A stretch of 64,000 nucleotides of DNA from Sipunculus nudus. Its lineage: Eukaryota > Annelida > Sipuncula > Golfingiida > Sipunculidae. The notes beneath the pieces are model-generated. The model saw only the letters and a list, made by a program, of their open reading frames with translations, ran no database searches and was not told the DNA's origin. Position numbers and translations under genes: made by a program. The DNA lies in assembly GCA_026874595.1 (NCBI GenBank), contig CM049317.1, positions 9,768,382 through 9,832,381 of the forward strand, read 5' to 3'. Shown one piece after another: positions 39,201-43,689 of the stretch; position 1 is the first letter of the stretch; each line of letters opens with the position of its first letter.

Positions 39201-41230
39201 GCAACCTTACCTCTGGGAACAGGGAATGATTTGGCCAGGTGCCTTCGATGGGGAGGAGGTGAAAAAAATAATCACGTTATCATGAAAATGTAGATCCTGA
39301 TATAATTTTCATACCCAAAATGAGGACTTAAAGTAAAAGACATTTAGCAGAGAGGTGATTGCTTCCTCTTGACCTAATTATGCAAATTAGCCTCTTATGA
39401 GGACAATACAAGATGGATCATAGTAGCAACATCACGCTATTTTGAGCTTGCTACAAAGCTCATTGAATTAAGTAGGGGCTTTCTTTCATGAGTATCAGTG
39501 ACTGACATAACCTGTAACAACACCTCATATTTTTTGGGCCTTCTCTCAAACTTGTCACCATGGCACTGGTTTTTGGGACTTATCTCCAAAAATCACAAAT
39601 ACTGGGCTGCTTGAATGACATTGGCAACTGTTACCAGATTGGTAAATTTAGGATATTCTAGCCAGGATATTCATCTGTTTCCATCTCTCATAAAGTTTGA
39701 AACTGGAACAGAATTCTGAAGATGTACAAAGTACCTAGTTAAGCCATCATTAAAAAAAGGAGGCCATTATCTCTACACAAAAATTTGAAAAAGTCACTGT
39801 TTTGATCAAAGGTGAGTTCTGCTTGCTAGAACCGAGGCAGCCCCTATCTCATCATGGTAAAGAGTAATAATTCGTTCCTTGGCTTCTGTGGCTCAGGGGT
39901 AGAGCAAAGCACTCAAAGGCTTAGTGGGAAGGCTGTGCTCAAACAGATGTTTTTCACTCACAAATGTGTGTGCCTTTCATGAGTTCCTCGGTGGTATGAA
40001 CCAGCAATTGGGATTACTAGCACCAAGGCCTGCAGGTGCAGTAGTCATAGGGCCTGGTTAATGCAAGGATATTAAATGAGAGGAAGCATGTGATACTGCC
40101 CTTTCGCGAAGTCTGAAACTGGAATGGAATTCTGCAGATGTTCGTATATGTAGTTGAGTAAGCATTTAAAAAATGGAACTGGTAACCTCCACCAAAAAAA
40201 ATATAAAAAAAAAAAATTTGTTCCATAGGTGTTACCTGGACAGGGGAGTGTAAAAATGCTCTAAAATCTCTGCTAGTGGCCCAGGTTTGATCCCTTGCAT
40301 GGCTATGAAGGTGAGTTGTTGTTGCCTGTCCAAGGTCCGTCGTTTTCTTCATGTCCTTGATCTACTTTCCTACATGCCTACAGACTATGGAATGCCACCA
40401 TCTAAGCCATAGAGAGTGCCTTGCATTAGTTATTATAACTAGTTGTAAAATTCGTGTAAAATAAACAGAGTTTATATTAAATACCCTGACCCTACAACAA
40501 AATTTGTCAAAATTCCCCATATATGGTTTTGATTATACCGGTAGTTTCAAACACTTCATCCGTTCAAGTAACCAACTAACAACAATAAAGAGATAAACAG
40601 CAGAGCATCATTTATCTAAAAAAACTCAGGGGGACAGGGTTTTGTTTATGATCATTTAGAAAAATGGTTCAGCAAAAACCCCCATGATTGCAGCTGCACA
40701 CTGAACTTTACGAGAGATTGGCAGACATAATTGATGAAGCTAGTCCAAAGTAAATGTTAGCAAAAGCATTTTTGTTAGGTTTTCCATCAATTTAATTAAT
40801 TAATCATGTAAAATACATTGAAATTATTGGCCATAGAAAATCAGAATTCAGTTCATTGTTGAATATTTTTACAATGTTTAGATTTTGGAAAAACGGTCAA
40901 AATTTGAGTTCTTAATTTTCAATTTTGTATAAACAAGTTTTTGGATAAACAGTGTGAGGATGAACAGCAGTCTGCTTTAATTGCAATCATGGCATCCATT
41001 TTTCACGGCATCATGATTATGCCAGACTGAATCTGACTTAAACTATTTTCTATCTTGACACAGGTTATGAGGGAGAAAATTTGGTGAAGGTTTTGAACAA
41101 AGTTGGGCGGAGCACAGTGGTTATGATGGACAGGTGGCAGATCGAGTTCAGTGCCCCGGAGACTGGCGAGGAGGAGCAGGGGGACCCTATACCTTATAAC
41201 ATCATCAACAATTATTTCTCTATAGGAGTG
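1624..41230 (+). CDS. DGKB: Type I diacylglycerol kinase gene, partial (overall span of visible exons)
   Basis: The exons listed below join in phase into about 526 residues of a type I diacylglycerol kinase. This enzyme phosphorylates diacylglycerol to phosphatidic acid with ATP at membranes, ending DAG/PKC signalling. Visible domain order is linker, EF-hand 1, EF-hand 2, C1a, C1b, variable linker, then DAGK catalytic core ([46 protein letters not shown]). This order is diagnostic of the calcium-regulated alpha/beta/gamma class; by eye the peptide resembles vertebrate DGK beta most. An invertebrate gene is probably co-orthologous to all three, so the symbol is approximate. The N-terminal recoverin-like region and the first exon are upstream of the window. 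The next expected peptide (DASIAHRFH) and the accessory domain lie beyond 64000. Introns are very large and repeat-filled. Oddities are duplicate catalytic exons, one GC donor, and a minisatellite grown from the last visible exon-intron junction. Confidence 0.95.
1827..2285. mobile_element. Non-autonomous TTAA-ended inverted-repeat element, copy 1
   Basis: Ends are TTAAAGGGACCTTATCA and, inverted, TGATAATGTCCCTTTAA, so about 15 bases of terminal inverted repeat sit on TTAA target-like tetramers. A diverged second copy is at about 3845-4505. There is no transposase. TTAA ends suggest mobilisation by a piggyBac-type transposase, which is inference. Confidence 0.65.
2286..3008. other. Intron sequence without recognised features
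   Basis: AT-rich intron sequence. The only oddity is a short G/C-rich patch at about 2558-2630 with runs of C and G that could pair with each other. No coding exon is visible. Confidence 0.5.
3009..3156. mobile_element. 148-bp MITE with TA flanks
   Basis: Starts CAGTGGAACCTCTCC and ends with the near-perfect inverted copy GGAGGTTCTACTG, flanked on both sides by TA, as expected for a mariner/Tc1-type target duplication. It is too short to encode a transposase. The interior has GGGCACCT/AAGGACACC-like internal repeats. Confidence 0.8.
3157..3209. repeat. (TA)n microsatellite
   Basis: About 53 bases of TA repeat abut the right end of the MITE and probably expanded from its TA target duplication. 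Confidence 0.9.
3268..3441 (+). CDS. DGKB: DGK exon: segment before EF-hand 1
   Basis: Acceptor TCTTCAG ends at 3267; donor GAAT|GTAAGT after 3441. Length 174, phase 1 in and phase 1 out. The peptide includes [16 protein letters not shown] and then [20 protein letters not shown], which matches the conserved type I DGK stretch just before the first EF-hand (vertebrate: [20 protein letters not shown]). The codon split at the donor completes Phe with the next exon at 17437, nearly 14 kb away. Confidence 0.95.
3845..4505. mobile_element. TTAA-ended element, diverged copy 2
   Basis: Shares patchy similarity and order with 1827-2285: GTACACAAGTNTTAAAGA, ACACACATNGACNGTGTTTACT, AACCCATAACAAGGTG and the right end TTGCTCCTGATTATATCCCTTTAA. 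The left end is not recognisable, so the boundary is approximate. Open frames inside are not gene-like. Confidence 0.5.
4543..6196. repeat. Long molluscan-type interspersed repeat, copy 1
   Basis: The head is TTTTTAGCTCAGCTGACTA with a following partial palindrome (GTCATCTGAGCTA) and then CCGTCC-type short repeats near 4599-4628. The tail near 6162-6196 is GCTGGTTGTCGTGACCCATGGGTCCTTTGTT. The body shares blocks with the copy beginning at 10529, including AAACCACTNATCTGTTTTT and CCAAAATTAGATC. A poly-C tract lies at about 5403-5415. No protein-coding capacity is evident; class unknown. Confidence 0.6.
6760..6805. repeat. Tail fragment of the long interspersed repeat
   Basis: CAGCTGAGCGCCGTGACCCA and TAGGTCCCTTGTT match the tail seen at 17394-17424. 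No head was found for this copy, so it is a fragment or the end of a copy diverged beyond recognition. Confidence 0.6.
6916..7340. repeat. Related interspersed repeat with TCCGTCCGTCTG head
   Basis: Begins near GCTCTCAGCCCTTAGGCTGA, followed by tandem TCCGTCTGTCCATCC-like tetramers at 6961-7015. Continues with ATTTCTCAGGAACCATTGTG-type motifs and CTGCATGAGATTGATCT. The same body seems to resume after 9421 (GTTTGGTGGATTGTTATGAA, CTGCATGAGATCAGTCT), which suggests that the interval between is an insertion. Confidence 0.5.
7345..9420. mobile_element. Putative inserted element with AATAGT-repeat ends
   Basis: Both ends carry runs of TAATAGTAATAG (7348-7412 and 9252-9410), with near-inverted outer ends AGACATGAGGTAATAG and GTAATAGACCCCATGTCT. 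The interior is AT-rich; the only long frames near the right end encode Ser-Asn runs from the hexamer repeat. Sub-terminal short tandem repeats and lack of coding capacity fit a non-autonomous DNA transposon, possibly hAT-like; class and exact borders are uncertain. Confidence 0.4.
9541..10528. other. Intron sequence, no recognised gene
   Basis: AT-rich, with a poly-C tract at about 10264-10277 and a short tandem of AGATGACCAGT at about 10421-10448. No coding exon or RNA gene is visible. Confidence 0.5.
10529..11938. repeat. Long molluscan-type interspersed repeat, copy 2, left part
   Basis: The head TTTAGCTCAGCTGACTATAA and GTCCGTCCGTCCGT match copy 1 at 4543. It includes a recent 462-bp direct duplication. 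A plausible right part with the family tail lies at 17250-17424, so the retroelement between about 11939 and 17249 appears to have landed inside this repeat. Confidence 0.6.
10689..11612. repeat. 462-bp tandem duplication inside the interspersed repeat
   Basis: The block beginning TCTTTGTGAATTCGTTCC at 10689 repeats from 11151 with almost no differences (one visible around the AAAAAATTTGG/AAAAATATTTGG site and one at AGTTTATTT/AGTATATTT). Two near-identical adjacent copies imply a recent duplication. Confidence 0.85.
11939..12184. repeat. Palindrome related to the termini of the DIRS-like element
   Basis: Two arms of about 75 bases (11939-12013 and 12110-12184) are inverted copies of each other, sharing AATTAAACGAGACTTACC and TTCTACCGTCTTGTCAGGA. 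The central side matches the terminal region near 17188-17225 (GATTGCGTAGCTATCCCATG, inverted). It could be part of the retroelement's end structure or a separate small element that shares its ends. Confidence 0.7.
12500..13714 (-). mobile_element. Tyrosine recombinase region of the DIRS-like element
   Basis: The frame has the phage-integrase fold signatures: a SAM-like N-terminal half ([17 protein letters not shown]), then a catalytic half with [26 protein letters not shown] and a following FRKFYQKP tyrosine. In DIRS elements this enzyme replaces the DDE integrase. Confidence 0.85.
13733..14218 (-). mobile_element. RNase H-like region of the DIRS-like element
   Basis: Contains the [17 protein letters not shown] and [15 protein letters not shown] motifs typical of the RNase H region that follows the reverse transcriptase in DIRS-group elements. 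It lies immediately downstream of the RT region on the minus strand. Confidence 0.75.
14254..15405 (-). mobile_element. Reverse transcriptase region of the DIRS-like element
   Basis: Shows RT landmarks in order: [51 protein letters not shown] and the [10 protein letters not shown] active-site box. It lies between the gag-like and RNase H parts. Confidence 0.9.
15411..16982 (-). mobile_element. Gag-like ORF of the DIRS-like element
   Basis: A 523-residue frame with a Ser/Gln/Lys-rich N-terminal half, a central helical segment and a basic Asn/Pro-rich C-terminus ([12 protein letters not shown]). Position upstream of RT and composition fit the nucleic-acid-binding gag-like protein of DIRS elements. 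No zinc knuckle is visible. Confidence 0.65.
17250..17436. repeat. Right part of interspersed repeat copy 2, then intron end
   Basis: A poly-C tract at about 17288-17300 and the family tail CAGCTGAGCGCCGTGACCCA / TGGGTCCCTTGTTC at 17394-17426 are followed almost at once by the polypyrimidine tract and AG acceptor at 17435-17436. The repeat tail thus forms part of the acceptor region of the EF-hand exon. Confidence 0.6.
17437..17486 (+). CDS. DGKB: DGK exon: EF-hand 1 (helix end and loop)
   Basis: A 50-base exon, acceptor CTTTGCAG, donor AAGT|GTGAGT. It encodes (F)[16 protein letters not shown]. The loop [12 protein letters not shown] starts at 17454 and is completed by the first codon of the next exon. 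Calcium ligand positions 1, 3, 5, 9 and 12 (D, D, N, D, E) are intact, so this EF-hand should bind calcium. Confidence 0.95.
17487..17906. other. Intron sequence without recognised features
   Basis: AT-rich intron sequence between EF-hand 1 exons. Nothing recognisable before the MITE at 17907. Confidence 0.5.
17907..18072. mobile_element. 166-bp MITE, CAGTAAAAC family, copy 1
   Basis: Ends CAGTAAAACCC and GATTTTACTG are inverted; TA flanks both. Inside are repeated AAGTGGTCACATTTTCGAGG / GGTGGTC motifs. Related copies lie at about 18384-18552 and 25175-25340. Confidence 0.8.
18173..18247 (+). CDS. DGKB: DGK exon: between EF-hand 1 and EF-hand 2
   Basis: 75 bases, phase 0 on both sides; acceptor TTTTTTCCACAG, donor CCG|GTGAGT. 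It encodes [20 protein letters not shown] then TELKP, matching vertebrate [25 protein letters not shown]. The first Glu is ligand 12 of EF-hand 1. Confidence 0.95.
18384..18552. mobile_element. MITE, CAGTAAAAC family, copy 2 (diverged)
   Basis: Starts near ATACAGTAATCACAACTACC and ends GATTTTACAGTA. The interior shares AACTGGTCACGTTTTCTAGATGGTC-like and GTGGTGATTATTTTGAGG segments with copy 1. Borders are approximate. Confidence 0.65.
18649..18768 (+). CDS. DGKB: DGK exon: EF-hand 2 and link to C1a
   Basis: 120 bases, phase 0 in and out; acceptor TTATTTCAG, donor ACT|GTAAGT. It encodes [40 protein letters not shown]. The EF loop [12 protein letters not shown] (18676-18711) has all calcium ligands. 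The following [14 protein letters not shown] is nearly identical to vertebrate type I DGKs. Confidence 0.97.
18900..19215. repeat. Degenerate about 40-bp minisatellite
   Basis: About eight imperfect units resemble AAGCACTCTAAGGAAATATT followed by AAGCAGTCAAA. The units vary in length and sequence, so this is an old array inside the intron before the C1a exon. Confidence 0.75.
19333..19450 (+). CDS. DGKB: DGK exon: C1a zinc finger, first part
   Basis: 118 bases, phase 0 in, phase 1 out; acceptor TATTAACAG, donor CATTT|GTGAGT. It encodes [20 protein letters not shown], then [19 protein letters not shown]. The His of HSW and the CxxC pair are the first zinc ligands of a phorbol-ester/DAG type C1 domain; the rest is in the next exon. 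Confidence 0.96.
19757..19935. repeat. Two-copy tandem repeat of about 95-100 bp
   Basis: CTGGTAAAACAGGATGTTTC ... GGGCATTAGGGTTTTGGGAC is repeated once as CTGGTAATACAGGATGTTTC ... AGGCATTAGGGTTTGGGGAT, both ending with GTGAGCCATTGGC or TATGAGCCATTGGC. It lies in the intron between the two C1a exons. Confidence 0.85.
20096..20184 (+). CDS. DGKB: DGK exon: C1a zinc finger, second part
   Basis: 89 bases, phase 1 in, phase 0 out; acceptor TTACTTTCAG, donor ACAG|GTGTGG (a weak donor). It encodes (F)[29 protein letters not shown], completing C1a ligands C-x4-H-x2-C-x7-C. Vertebrate counterpart: [20 protein letters not shown]. Confidence 0.96.
20185..20823. other. Intron with TAATA-type simple sequence
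   Basis: At 20198-20310 and 20396-20460 the sequence is dominated by TATAATATAATA repeats. Otherwise AT-rich with no recognised feature. Confidence 0.7.
20824..20940 (+). CDS. DGKB: DGK exon: C1b zinc finger, first part
   Basis: 117 bases, phase 0 on both sides; acceptor TTATTTTTAG, donor TCA|GTAAGT. It encodes [42 protein letters not shown]-x-CDKC and CRWC supply C1b zinc ligands. Matches vertebrate [20 protein letters not shown]. Confidence 0.97.
20941..22892. other. Intron splitting C1b
   Basis: Nearly 2 kb with no exon seen. Around 21108-21310 there is a GTCTGTACGTCTGTATGTCTG stretch plus text resembling the bodies of the other CCGTCC-headed repeats, probably an old relative. A perfect CRE-like octamer TGACGTCA lies at 22248. 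The rest is AT-rich. Confidence 0.5.
22893..22991 (+). CDS. DGKB: DGK exon: C1b end
   Basis: 99 bases, phase 0 on both sides; acceptor TTTTGTTTTAG, donor CTT|GTAAGT. It encodes [33 protein letters not shown], matching vertebrate [31 protein letters not shown]. This completes C1b and starts the linker to the catalytic domain. Confidence 0.97.
23934..23948 (+). CDS. DGKB: Candidate 15-nt microexon (DGK linker)
   Basis: ATGTCACCCAAAATG is bounded by GATGATGTCAG and GTAAGT. Just upstream are two perfect TACTAAC branch-site-like motifs. It is a multiple of three, so it would add MSPKM in frame between ICPAVL and ERQRG, a region variable in length among DGKs. No transcript evidence; it could be chance. 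Confidence 0.35.
24213..24221 (+). CDS. DGKB: Candidate 9-nt microexon (DGK linker)
   Basis: ACGGCAACT lies between TTATTATTTCTCTAG and GTAAGT, a good acceptor and donor. It would add Thr-Ala-Thr in frame in the same variable linker. Very short exons arise by chance in sequence scans, so confidence is low. Confidence 0.25.
24222..24908. other. Intron sequence without recognised features
   Basis: AT-rich intron sequence. The open frame near 24688-24906 has hydrophobic stretches, but no start context or homology supports it as a gene. Confidence 0.45.
24909..25165 (+). repeat. SINE-like repeat family, copy 1
   Basis: Shares an ordered set of blocks with 38517-38747 and 39886-40195: CACTCACAAA, TATGACCCAGCAGTTGGGAT, GGACCTGCAGGTGTGGTA, GAACTCTGCAGATGTACATA and GGAGGCAGTTACATCCACC. 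All three copies have the same orientation. Confidence 0.7.
25175..25340. mobile_element. MITE, CAGTAAAAC family, copy 3
   Basis: Contains CCCCAATAAAGTGGTTGCAT, AAAGTGGTCACCTAAGTGGT and GTGGTCGTTAGTTTGAGG, and ends GGTTTTACTG followed by TA. The left terminus is eroded. Confidence 0.65.
25425..26150. repeat. C-rich minisatellite with an AP-1-like site in each unit
   Basis: About nine units of roughly 80-90 bp each contain GAAATAATGACTCATGCTCA, then CTACTCCTGACACCCCCTCC, TTTATGGCAAATAGGACAAT, then a variable poly-C run. TGACTCA occurs at 25444, 25451, 25546, 25632, 25797, 25883, 25964, 26047 and 26126; at 25717 it is TCACTCA. Variation is mainly in C-run length. Minus-strand frames through it are not genes. 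Confidence 0.9.
26151..26939. other. Intron sequence without recognised features
   Basis: AT-rich intron ending in TTGTTAACTTCAG, the acceptor of the linker exon. No other element seen. Confidence 0.5.
26940..27023 (+). CDS. DGKB: DGK exon: variable linker before the catalytic domain, GC donor
   Basis: 84 bases, phase 0 on both sides. It encodes [28 protein letters not shown], basic and Ser-containing like the vertebrate linker (PEERQSTVKKEKSG). The donor is CAG|GCAAGT, a GC-AG intron start; its other positions match the consensus perfectly, as is usual for GC donors. KKRAS has the form of a basophilic kinase site (inference). The intron leads to the duplicate catalytic exons. Confidence 0.85.
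27024..30919. other. Long intron before the alternative exon pair
   Basis: At 27295-27640 there is a degenerate low-complexity stretch of GAGGCCGAGTCC / GGCCAAGACC-like words. At 28530-28545 there is a short TA run. Otherwise AT-rich. I found no further copy of the NPKSGG exon in it. Confidence 0.5.
30920..30993 (+). CDS. DGKB: DGK catalytic exon, version A (mutually exclusive pair)
   Basis: 74 bases, phase 0 in, phase 2 out; acceptor TTCATTTCAG, donor CCAG|GTAATT. It encodes [24 protein letters not shown](R). Joined to the upstream exon it reads [14 protein letters not shown], very close to vertebrate DGK beta LQVTPVPGTHPLL. A second possible acceptor 18 bases upstream (CAACAG|GGTCAG) would add GQSSFQ in frame. 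NPKSGG is a conserved early motif of the DAGK catalytic domain. Confidence 0.9.
30994..32264. other. Intron between the two catalytic exon versions
   Basis: 1.27 kb, AT-rich. At 31990-32130 it is dominated by TAAATATATTTAAAT words forming many short palindromes. It ends in TTGTTTCAG. Confidence 0.6.
32265..32341 (+). CDS. DGKB: DGK catalytic exon, version B (mutually exclusive pair)
   Basis: 77 bases, phase 0 in, phase 2 out; acceptor TTTTGTTTCAG, donor ATAG|GTAGGA. It encodes [25 protein letters not shown](R), one residue longer than version A and different upstream of PLL. Both versions begin with Ile after the shared Gln and end with the first two bases of an Arg codon, so either fits between 27023 and 36014. 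Including both or neither shifts the frame and soon meets a stop. Confidence 0.9.
32342..33411. other. Intron sequence, first part
   Basis: AT-rich, with a poly-C tract at about 33088-33102. No exon or recognisable element. Confidence 0.5.
33412..34299. mobile_element. Foldback (long inverted repeat) element
   Basis: The outer ends AGGAAGTGGCTAAACAGCC and GGCTGGTTTTAACCACTTCC are inverted. Arms of roughly 200 bases pair along their length: GGCTAAACAGCTGGCAGGGA inverted near 34225-34250, ATGCATGCTCAGTTTCAGTG inverted near 34176-34196, and AATTAGATATTTTGCTGGTC inverted near 34098-34117. A loop of about 450 bases separates them. There is no coding capacity. Confidence 0.85.
34300..36013. other. 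Intron sequence, second part
   Basis: Very AT-rich, without recognised elements. It ends in CTTTCCATCCAG, the acceptor of the next exon. Confidence 0.5.
36014..36088 (+). CDS. DGKB: DGK catalytic exon
   Basis: 75 bases, phase 2 in and phase 2 out; donor CAAGG|GTAGGT. It encodes (R)[24 protein letters not shown](G), matching vertebrate [23 protein letters not shown]. Its entry phase fits both alternative versions upstream. Confidence 0.96.
36215..38275. mobile_element. Internally repeated element with CGCCAGACA ends
   Basis: The left end TATCGCCAGACATAG and the right end TTGTCTGGCGATA are inverted copies, both followed or preceded by ACTATGG text. Inside are about five diverged 200-330-bp units sharing GAGAGTGACCTTGACCTTGA, GGTGGTGCCACCTGTTGTCC, CCTTTTCTTGTTTTT and CATTGCCACTTGACAGTA. 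A (GCC)n run is at 36259-36279. No coding sequence. Class unknown. Confidence 0.6.
38327..38412 (+). CDS. DGKB: DGK catalytic exon with the GGDGT nucleotide-binding motif
   Basis: 86 bases, phase 2 in, phase 1 out; acceptor ACCTTTTAG, donor ATGG|GTGAGT. It encodes (G)[33 protein letters not shown] (38373-38387) is the glycine-rich ATP-binding motif shared by DAG, sphingosine and NAD kinases of this fold. Confidence 0.97.
38517..38747 (+). repeat. SINE-like repeat family, copy 2
   Basis: Shares TATGACCCAGCAATGGGGTT, CCTAGGGCCTGTTGATTAAC, TTCTCCAGATGTACATATAC and GGAGGCGGTTACCTC with copies at 24909 and 39886. It begins about 100 bases after the GGDGT exon. Confidence 0.65.
39169..39258 (+). 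CDS. DGKB: DGK catalytic exon with [10 protein letters not shown]
   Basis: 90 bases, phase 1 in and out; acceptor TTTTTCCAG, donor GGAG|GTGAAA. It encodes (D)[29 protein letters not shown](G). [10 protein letters not shown] is the second signature of the DAGK catalytic domain. Confidence 0.97.
39690..39770 (+). repeat. SINE-like family fragment
   Basis: AAACTGGAACAGAATTCTGA / AGATGTACAAAGTACCTAGT and GGAGGCCATTATCTC match the right half of the family. Confidence 0.5.
39886..40195 (+). repeat. SINE-like repeat family, copy 3 with tRNA-like head
   Basis: The head TGGCTCAGGGGTAGAGCAAA resembles a tRNA-type A box. Family blocks follow: TATGAACCAGCAATTGGGAT, AGGCCTGCAGGTGCAGTAGT, GAATTCTGCAGATGTTCGTA. 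It ends in an A-rich run at about 40190-40216. A separate B-box-like GGTTTGATCCC at 40284 lies just past this end, so a tRNA origin is only suggested. Confidence 0.55.
40217..41063. other. Intron end before the last visible exon
   Basis: Contains the B-box-like GGTTTGATCCC at 40284 and otherwise AT-rich sequence. It ends in TATCTTGACACAG. Confidence 0.5.
41064..41230 (+). CDS. DGKB: Last visible DGK catalytic exon; its 3' end founds the tandem array
   Basis: 167 bases, phase 1 in, phase 0 out. It encodes (G)[55 protein letters not shown]. In vertebrate DGKs INNYFSIGV is followed by DASIAHRFH, which is not in this window, so the exon end at GGAGTG|GTGAGT is expected here. The last 36 bases (from 41195) recur in every unit of the downstream array. 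The frame stays open through the second unit and first stops at 41285, so a donor at 41230 or 41278 would both keep the kinase frame. Confidence 0.92.
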
Positions 41231-43689
41231 GTGAGTTTAGTATATAACATCATCAACAATTATTTCTCTATAGGAGTGGTGAGTTAAGAATATAACATCA
41301 TCAACAATTATTTCTCTATAGGAGTGGTAGGTTTAGTATATAACATCATCAACAATTATTTCTCTATAGGAGTGGTGAGTTTAGTATATAACATCATCAA
41401 CAATTATTTCTCTATAGGAGTGGTAGGTTTAGTATATAACATCATCAACAATTATTTCTCTATAGGAGTGGTGAGTTTAGTATATAAAATCATAAAAATT
41501 ATTTCTCTGTAGGAGTGGTGAGTTTAGTATATAACATCATCAACAATTATTTCTCTAAAGGAGTGGTGAGTTTAGTATATAACATCATCAACAATTATTT
41601 CTCTGTAGGAGTGGTGAGTTTAGTATATAACATCATCAACAATTATTTCTCTATAGGAGTGGTGAGTTAAGTATATAACATCATCAACAATTATTTCTCT
41701 ATAGGAGTGGTGAGTTTAGTATATAGCATCATCAACAATTATTTCTCTGTAGGAGTGGTGAGTTAAGTATATAACATCATCAACAATTATTTCTCTATAG
41801 GAGTGGTGAGTTTAGTATATAACATCATCAACAATTATTTCTCTGTAGGAGTGGTGAGTTAAGTATATAACATCATCAACAATTATTTCTCTATAGGAGT
41901 GGTGAGTTAAGTATATAACATCATCGACGATTATTTCTCTATAGGAGTGGTGAGTTAAGTATATAAAATCATCAACAATTATTTCTCTATAGGAGTGGTG
42001 AGTTTAGTATATAAAATCATAAAAATTATTTCTCTGTAGGAGTGGTGAGTTTAGTATATAACATCATCAACAATTATTTCTCTATAGGAGTGGTGAGTTT
42101 AGTATATAACATCATCAACAATTATTTCTCTATAGGAGTGGTGGGTTTAGTATATAACATCATCAACAATTATTTCTCTCTAGGAGTGGTGAGTTTAGTA
42201 TATAACATCATCAACAATTATTTCTCTATAGGAGTGGTGAGTTTAGTATATAACATCATCAACAATTATTTCTCTATAGGAGTGGTGAGTTTAGTAGATA
42301 AAATCATCAACAATTATTTCTCTATAGGAGTGGTGAGTTTAGTAGATAAAATCATCAACAATTATTTCTCTATAGGAGTGGTGAGTTTAGTAGATAAAAT
42401 CATCAACAATTATTTCTCTATAGGAGTGGTGTGTTTAGTATATAAAATCATCAACAATTATTTCTCTATAGGAGTGGTGGGTTTAGTATATAACATCATC
42501 AACAATTATTTCTCTATAGGAGTGGTGAGTTAAGTAAATAACATCATCGACGATTATTTCTCTATAGGAGTGGTGAGTTTAGTATATAAAATCATCAACA
42601 ATTATTTCTCTATAGGAGTGGTGAGTTTAGTATATAACATCATCAACAATTATTTCTCTATAGGAGTGGTGAGTTTAGTATATAACATCATCAACAATTA
42701 TTTCTCTATAGGAGTGGTGAGTTTAGTATATAACATCATCAACAATTATTTCTCTATAGGAGTGGTGAGTTTAGTATATAAAATCATCAACAATTATTTC
42801 TCTATAGGAGTGGTGAGTTTAGTATATAAAATCATCAACAATTATTTCTCTATAGGAGTGGTGAGTTTAGTATATAACATCATCAACGATTATTTCTCTA
42901 TAGGAGTGGTGAGTTTAGTATATAACATCATCAACAATTATTTCTCTATAGGAGTGGTAAGTTTAGTATATAACATCATCAACAATTATTTCTCTATAGG
43001 AGTGGTGAGTTTAGTATATAACATCATCAACGATTATTTCTCTATAGGAGTGGTGAGTTTAGTATATAAAATCATCAACGATTATTTCTCTATAGGAGTG
43101 GTGAGTTTAGTATATAACATCATCAACGATTATTTCTCTATAGGAGTGGTGAGTTTAGTATATAAAATCATCAACAATTATTTCTCTTTAGGAGTGGTGA
43201 GTTTAGTATATAACATCATCGATTATTTCTCTATAGGAGTGGTGAGTTTAGTATATAAAATCATCAACAATTATTTCTCTATAGGAGTGGTGAGTTTAGT
43301 ATATAACATCATCAACAATTATTTCTCTATAGGAGTGGTGAGTTTAGTATATAAAATCATCAACAATTATTTCTCTATAGGAGTGGTGAGTTTAGTATAT
43401 AACATCATCAACAATTATTTCTCTATAGGAGTGGTGAGTTTAGTATATAACATCATCAACAATTATTTCTCTATAGGAGTGGTGAGTTAAGTATATAACA
43501 TCATCAACAATTATTTCTCTATAGGAGTGGTGAGTTTAGTATATAACATCATCAACAATTATTTCTCTATAGGAGTGGTGAGTTTAGTATATAACATCAT
43601 CAACGATTATTTCTCTATAGGAGTGGTGAGTTTAGTATATAACATCATCAACGATTATTTCTCTATAGGAGTGGTGAGTTAAGTATATA

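Noticed and set aside
39886-40295. tRNA gene
   Set aside because: An A-box-like and a B-box-like motif are present but about 390 bases apart with no cloverleaf; better read as SINE remnants.
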